In this document: piece by piece, positions 60,835 to 64,000 of the stretch | Numbering within the stretch: position 1 is the first letter of the stretch | Layout: every line of letters starts with the position of its first letter | From: Bacteroides sp. | GTDB lineage: Bacteria; Bacteroidota; Bacteroidia; Bacteroidales; Muribaculaceae | Reading direction: 5' to 3' | Assembly: GCA_014802105.1 (NCBI GenBank) | Contig: JAAVCX010000028.1 | Coordinates: 119,729 to 183,728, forward strand | Length of the DNA stretch: 64,000 nucleotides | Translations under genes and position numbers: made by a program | Notes under the pieces: model-generated | The model's input: the letters and a program-made list of their open reading frames with translations, nothing else | Databases searched by the model: none | Told to the model about the DNA's origin: nothing

Positions 60835-62097
60835 ATGAAAGCATTAATGTTCGGGTGGGAATTCCCCCCTCACATCCTGGGCGGTCTCGGTACTGCCAGC
60901 TACGGTCTCACCAAGGGTATGTGGGAGTGTGGCGATATGGAGATCACTTTTGTGATACCCAAGCCCTATGGCGACGAGGAGAAGCATTTCGCTCAGATAG
61001 TGGGCATGTCTCAGGTGCCCGTGTGCTGGCGCGATGTCTCTCGCGAGTATGTCGAGGAGCGCATAGGCTCGGTCATGAGTCCCGATCTCTATTTCCGACT
61101 GCGTGACCATATCTATGCCGATTTCAACTATATACGCACCAACGATCTCGGCTGTATAGAATTTTCAGGCCGCTATCCCTCCAATCTTGTCGAGGAGATA
61201 AACAATTACTCCATCTGTGCCGGAGTGGTGGCCCGCACTCTCGAGTTTGACATCATCCATTCCCACGACTGGCTCACCTATCCCGCAGGCATCCATGCCA
61301 AGAAGGTGAGTGGCAAGCCGCTGGTGATACATGTCCATGCCACGGAGTTTGACCGCTCGCGAGGTAAACCCAATCCCACTGTCTTCGGTATCGAAAAAGA
61401 TGGTATGGAGCATGCCGACCACATCATCTGTGTGAGCAATCTCACCCGCGACACCGTCATCAACAACTATGGTATCAACCCGGCCAAGGTCACCACAGTC
61501 CACAACGCCGTGACTCCTCTCACTCCCGAGCAGATGGATGTCCCCGACCACCACTCCAAGGATAAGGTGGTGACATTCCTGGGACGTATCACTATGCAGA
61601 AGGGCCCCGAATACTTTGTGGAGGCTGCCGCCAAGGTGCTCAAGAACAATCCCAACGTGCGTTTCGTCATGGCCGGTTCGGGCGACATGATGGACAAGAT
61701 GATACTCCTGGCCGCCGAGCGAGGTATCTCCGACCGTTTCCACTTCCCGGGTTTCCAGAAAGGGTCACAGGTCTACGAGATGCTCAAGGCCAGCGACGTC
61801 TATGTGATGCCCTCGGTGTCGGAGCCCTTTGGCATCTCGCCTCTCGAGGCCATGCAGATGGGTGTGCCCTCGATCATCTCAAAGCAGAGCGGCTGTGCCG
61901 AGATCCTCAACAACGTCATCAAGACCGACTATTGGGACATCGATGCCATGGCAGATGCCATCAACTCGATCGTCACCTATCCGGCCATGTATAACCAGCT
62001 CAGAGAGGATGGTCTCGCCGAGGTCAATCAGATCACCTGGGACAAAGCCGGCCGTAAAGTCATAGACATCTACAACCGTGTGCTCGGCCGCTCCTAA
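60835..62097 (+). CDS. Glycogen-synthase-like glycosyltransferase (GT-B, family 4/5 type)
   Basis: A 420-residue GT-B glycosyltransferase. It starts MKALMFGWEFPPHILGGLGT, with a glycogen-synthase-like glycine loop. Further motifs are DIIHSHDWLTYPAGIHAKKV, VTFLGRITMQKGPEYFVEAA and the nucleotide-sugar site EPFGISPLEAMQMGVPSIIS. The position between debranching enzyme and alpha-amylase makes alpha-1,4-glucan elongation with UDP- or ADP-glucose the best guess. A cell-surface polysaccharide role cannot be excluded by sequence alone. Confidence 0.85.
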   Translation: MKALMFGWEFPPHILGGLGTASYGLTKGMWECGDMEITFVIPKPYGDEEKHFAQIVGMSQVPVCWRDVSREYVEERIGSVMSPDLYFRLRDHIYADFNYIRTNDLGCIEFSGRYPSNLVEEINNYSICAGVVARTLEFDIIHSHDWLTYPAGIHAKKVSGKPLVIHVHATEFDRSRGKPNPTVFGIEKDGMEHADHIICVSNLTRDTVINNYGINPAKVTTVHNAVTPLTPEQMDVPDHHSKDKVVTFLGRITMQKGPEYFVEAAAKVLKNNPNVRFVMAGSGDMMDKMILLAAERGISDRFHFPGFQKGSQVYEMLKASDVYVMPSVSEPFGISPLEAMQMGVPSIISKQSGCAEILNNVIKTDYWDIDAMADAINSIVTYPAMYNQLREDGLAEVNQITWDKAGRKVIDIYNRVLGRS

Positions 62098-62135
62098 TCA
62101 CTTAATCAAGTATAAAACAATCTCACAATACAGAT

Positions 62136-63677
62136 ATGAAAGCAATCTGCTTCTATTTCCAGATCCATCAGCCGTTCCGTCTCAAGAGATACCGCTTCTT
62201 TGACATAGGTAACGATCACTACTATTACGACGACTTCGCCAACGATGATATCATCACCCGTATAGCCGAACGCAGCTACATACCCGCTGCCCAGACCCTC
62301 CTGCGCATGATCGAGGACTCCAAGGGTGCTTTCAAGTGTGCCATCTCGGTCACCGGCACAGCCCTCGAGCAGTTTGAACAGTATGTACCCGATTTCATCG
62401 ACCTGCTTAAGAAGCTTGCCGACACGGGATGTGTAGAGTTTCTCGCCGAGACCAACTCCCATTCGCTCGCCTCGCTGGCCGACCCCGAGGAGTTTGCCAT
62501 ACAGGTGCGCAACCATGACACCAAGCTCATGCGCCTCTTCGGTCAGAAACCCAAAGTATTCCGCAACACCGAGCTCATCTACTGTGACGACCTCGCCCCC
62601 GAGATCCTCGCTATGGGCTATAAGGGCGTGATCACCGAGGGTGCCAAGCACATACTCGGCTGGAAGTCGCCCAACTATGTCTACTCGGCCGCTTCGGCTC
62701 CCGAACTGAAGATACTCCTCAAGAACGACAAGTTCTCCGACGACATCTCCGAGCGCTTCTCCAATACTTCCTGGGACGAATATCCCCTCACCGCCGACAA
62801 ATACATCTCATGGATCGCCTCTACCCCTGAGAGCGAGCAGGTCATCAACCTGTTCATGAATCTCGAGGTCTTCGGCGACTTCCAGCCTCGCGAGAGCGGT
62901 ATCTTCCAGTTCCTCGAGGCTCTGCCCCGTTATGCCGCCGAGAAGGGTATCGGTTTCTGGACCCCCTCGGAGGTCATCAGCAAACTCAAGGCTGTCGATG
63001 TGCTCCCTGTGCTCCATCCCATCAGTTGGGCCGACGAGGCCCGCGACACCTCGGCTTGGCTTGGAAACCAGCTCCAGAACGAGGCCTTCAACAAGCTCTA
63101 CAGTGTCAGCGAGCGTGTGCGCCTCTGTGAAGACCGTCGTCTCAAACTCGATTGGGAGCGTCTGCAGAGTGCCGACCACTTCTTCTATATGTCGACCAAA
63201 AACGGCACTCACTCCAGCTTCTCCCCCTACGACACTCCTTTTGAAGCTTTCACCAACTACATGAATGTGCTTGCCGACTTCATCGTGCGTGTCGAGGAGC
63301 AGTATCCCATGAGCATCGACAACGAGGAACTCTCTTCGCTGCTCACTACTATCCGCAATCAGGAGCGCGAGATCGAAGCTCTCAACAAGGAAGCCGAGTC
63401 GATGCGCAAGAATATCGAGCACTTCAATGAGGAGCACCTCCTGCGCGAGAAGCAGACCGAGGTCAAGGTCGAAAAAGCCCAGCCTGCCAAGACCTCTAAA
63501 AAAGAGACCGCCAAAGCCGGGAAAAAAGTAGCCGGCAAGTCGGCTGAAAAGAAAGCTGCCGCCAAGAAGCCTGCTGCCGGGAAGGCTGTGGCTAAGCCCG
63601 AAAAGGTTGTCGGGAAGCCTGCTGAGAAATCGGCTGACTCCCCCTCGCTTCCTTTTGATGACTCAGCCAAGAAGTGA
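62136..63677 (+). CDS. GH57 alpha-amylase-like enzyme with Lys/Ala-rich tail
   Basis: A 513-residue cytoplasmic GH57 enzyme. The N-terminal FYFQIHQPFRLKRYRFFDIG and the LAETNSHSLASLADPEEFAI strand mark family 57, where the Glu there is the expected nucleophile; the acid lies likely at MNLEVFGDFQPRESGIFQ. Residues about 410-445 are coiled coil (REIEALNKEAESMRKNIEHF). The last 65 residues are highly basic with repeated KKxAAKK and PAxK motifs, resembling histone H1-like tails. The tail is unusual for a glycoside hydrolase. It is the last gene of the operon and is followed by a terminator. Confidence 0.88.
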   Translation: MKAICFYFQIHQPFRLKRYRFFDIGNDHYYYDDFANDDIITRIAERSYIPAAQTLLRMIEDSKGAFKCAISVTGTALEQFEQYVPDFIDLLKKLADTGCVEFLAETNSHSLASLADPEEFAIQVRNHDTKLMRLFGQKPKVFRNTELIYCDDLAPEILAMGYKGVITEGAKHILGWKSPNYVYSAASAPELKILLKNDKFSDDISERFSNTSWDEYPLTADKYISWIASTPESEQVINLFMNLEVFGDFQPRESGIFQFLEALPRYAAEKGIGFWTPSEVISKLKAVDVLPVLHPISWADEARDTSAWLGNQLQNEAFNKLYSVSERVRLCEDRRLKLDWERLQSADHFFYMSTKNGTHSSFSPYDTPFEAFTNYMNVLADFIVRVEEQYPMSIDNEELSSLLTTIRNQEREIEALNKEAESMRKNIEHFNEEHLLREKQTEVKVEKAQPAKTSKKETAKAGKKVAGKSAEKKAAAKKPAAGKAVAKPEKVVGKPAEKSADSPSLPFDDSAKK

Positions 63678-63725
63678 AATATCGAGTATTGCGCGTAAAG
63701 TATAGCCATTAGCTCCCGATCATAG

Positions 63726-63765
63726 CGCCACCCGGTTCTTTAGCGGAAACCGGGTGGCGTTTTTG
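63726..63765 (+). terminator. Strong intrinsic terminator of the glycogen operon
   Basis: CGCCACCCGGTT pairs perfectly with AACCGGGTGGCG (12 bases), followed by TTTTTG. It is 48 bases after the GH57 stop codon. Confidence 0.9.
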
Positions 63766-63858
63766 ATTGCGGCAGATGGATGAGTCGGGCAGGGGACTTC
63801 TCGTCTCTCAAATATCGGCAATTTTGTTGGGAAAGTTGTGAAATTTCGGTGGTTGGTG

Positions 63859-63866
63859 TAACTTTG
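63859..63866 (+). promoter_or_regulatory. -7 box just before the second repeat copy
   Basis: TAACTTTG matches TAnnTTTG. Transcription from it would enter the palindromic repeat 17 bases later; the gene it serves, if any, lies beyond the window. Confidence 0.5.
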
Positions 63867-63882
63867 CATATAGTTTTCTGAA

Positions 63883-64000
63883 GAACTGATCTAAACTTAT
63901 TACAAATTAACAATTCGAGATTGTTTTGGAGCTAATTTTGAGGTTTTTGAGGGAGCGATGGGGCTCCATCGTGACTGATAAAACCGAAGAAATTAGCCCA
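63883..64000. repeat. MITE-like palindromic repeat, left part of a second copy
   Basis: The first 118 bases match the element at 4397-4591 in the same orientation with only three differences. It starts with the same GAACTGATCTAAAC terminus and is cut by the window end, so the closing inverted repeat is not visible. The flanking bases differ from those of the first copy, which fixes the left boundary at the G of GAACTG. Confidence 0.85.

Overview
The window looks like a chromosomal segment of a gut Bacteroidales bacterium, most likely Muribaculaceae-like (inference). Supporting signs are repeated TAnnTTTG promoter boxes a short way upstream of genes, weak or absent Shine-Dalgarno sequences, an rpmB-rpmG-DUF4295 cluster, DUF5686, DUF4827 and DUF5074 proteins, a BspA-type leucine-rich repeat protein, and C-terminal tails like type IX secretion sorting domains. 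Most of the window is GC-moderate housekeeping DNA. Two stretches (about 6.1-11.6 kb and 32-42 kb) are visibly more AT-rich. I saw no rRNA, tRNA, CRISPR array, transposase or phage gene.

Layout. 0-6 kb: a secreted rhamnogalacturonan lyase (PL11), a ROK sugar kinase, a 195-bp palindromic MITE-like repeat, and a PurF-like protein that lacks the N-terminal cysteine. 6.1-11.1 kb: a leftward operon of eight small, mostly membrane or coiled-coil proteins of unknown function. It ends in a clear terminator and lies divergent to a WYL-domain regulator at 11.65 kb. This is the best candidate for an undescribed system. 12.7-13.3 kb: ribosomal proteins L28 and L33 and a DUF4295 protein. 13.6-20.3 kb: a membrane-anchored solute-binding protein and a five-gene MacAB-TolC-like export operon with two permeases. 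20.4-32 kb: a SurA-like isomerase, outer membrane proteins, CYTH, CE12 esterase, NrnA, DUF4827, GlmM and MetX.

32.1-42.3 kb: a cobalamin riboswitch followed by a tightly packed operon: BtuB-like transporter, BtuG-like lipoprotein, and four more secreted proteins, two of which appear to be further BtuG-type propellers with sorting tails. Together these probably capture vitamin B12 at the cell surface. 42.4-46.3 kb: EamA transporter, MscS channel, BspA-like LRR protein and an orphan, with a structured leader upstream of the orphan. 46.7-50.4 kb: grpE-dnaJ-U32 peptidase operon; this DnaJ lacks one zinc-ligand cysteine. 50.6-53.1 kb: ispE and a ZnuA/ZnuC pair without a permease. 53.4-55.4 kb: a putative porin.

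55.6-63.7 kb: a glycogen/maltodextrin cluster: GH77 4-alpha-glucanotransferase with starch-binding domains, divergent to a debranching enzyme, a glycogen-synthase-like glycosyltransferase and a GH57 alpha-amylase with a histone-like Lys/Ala tail. A second copy of the palindromic repeat is cut by the right edge of the window.
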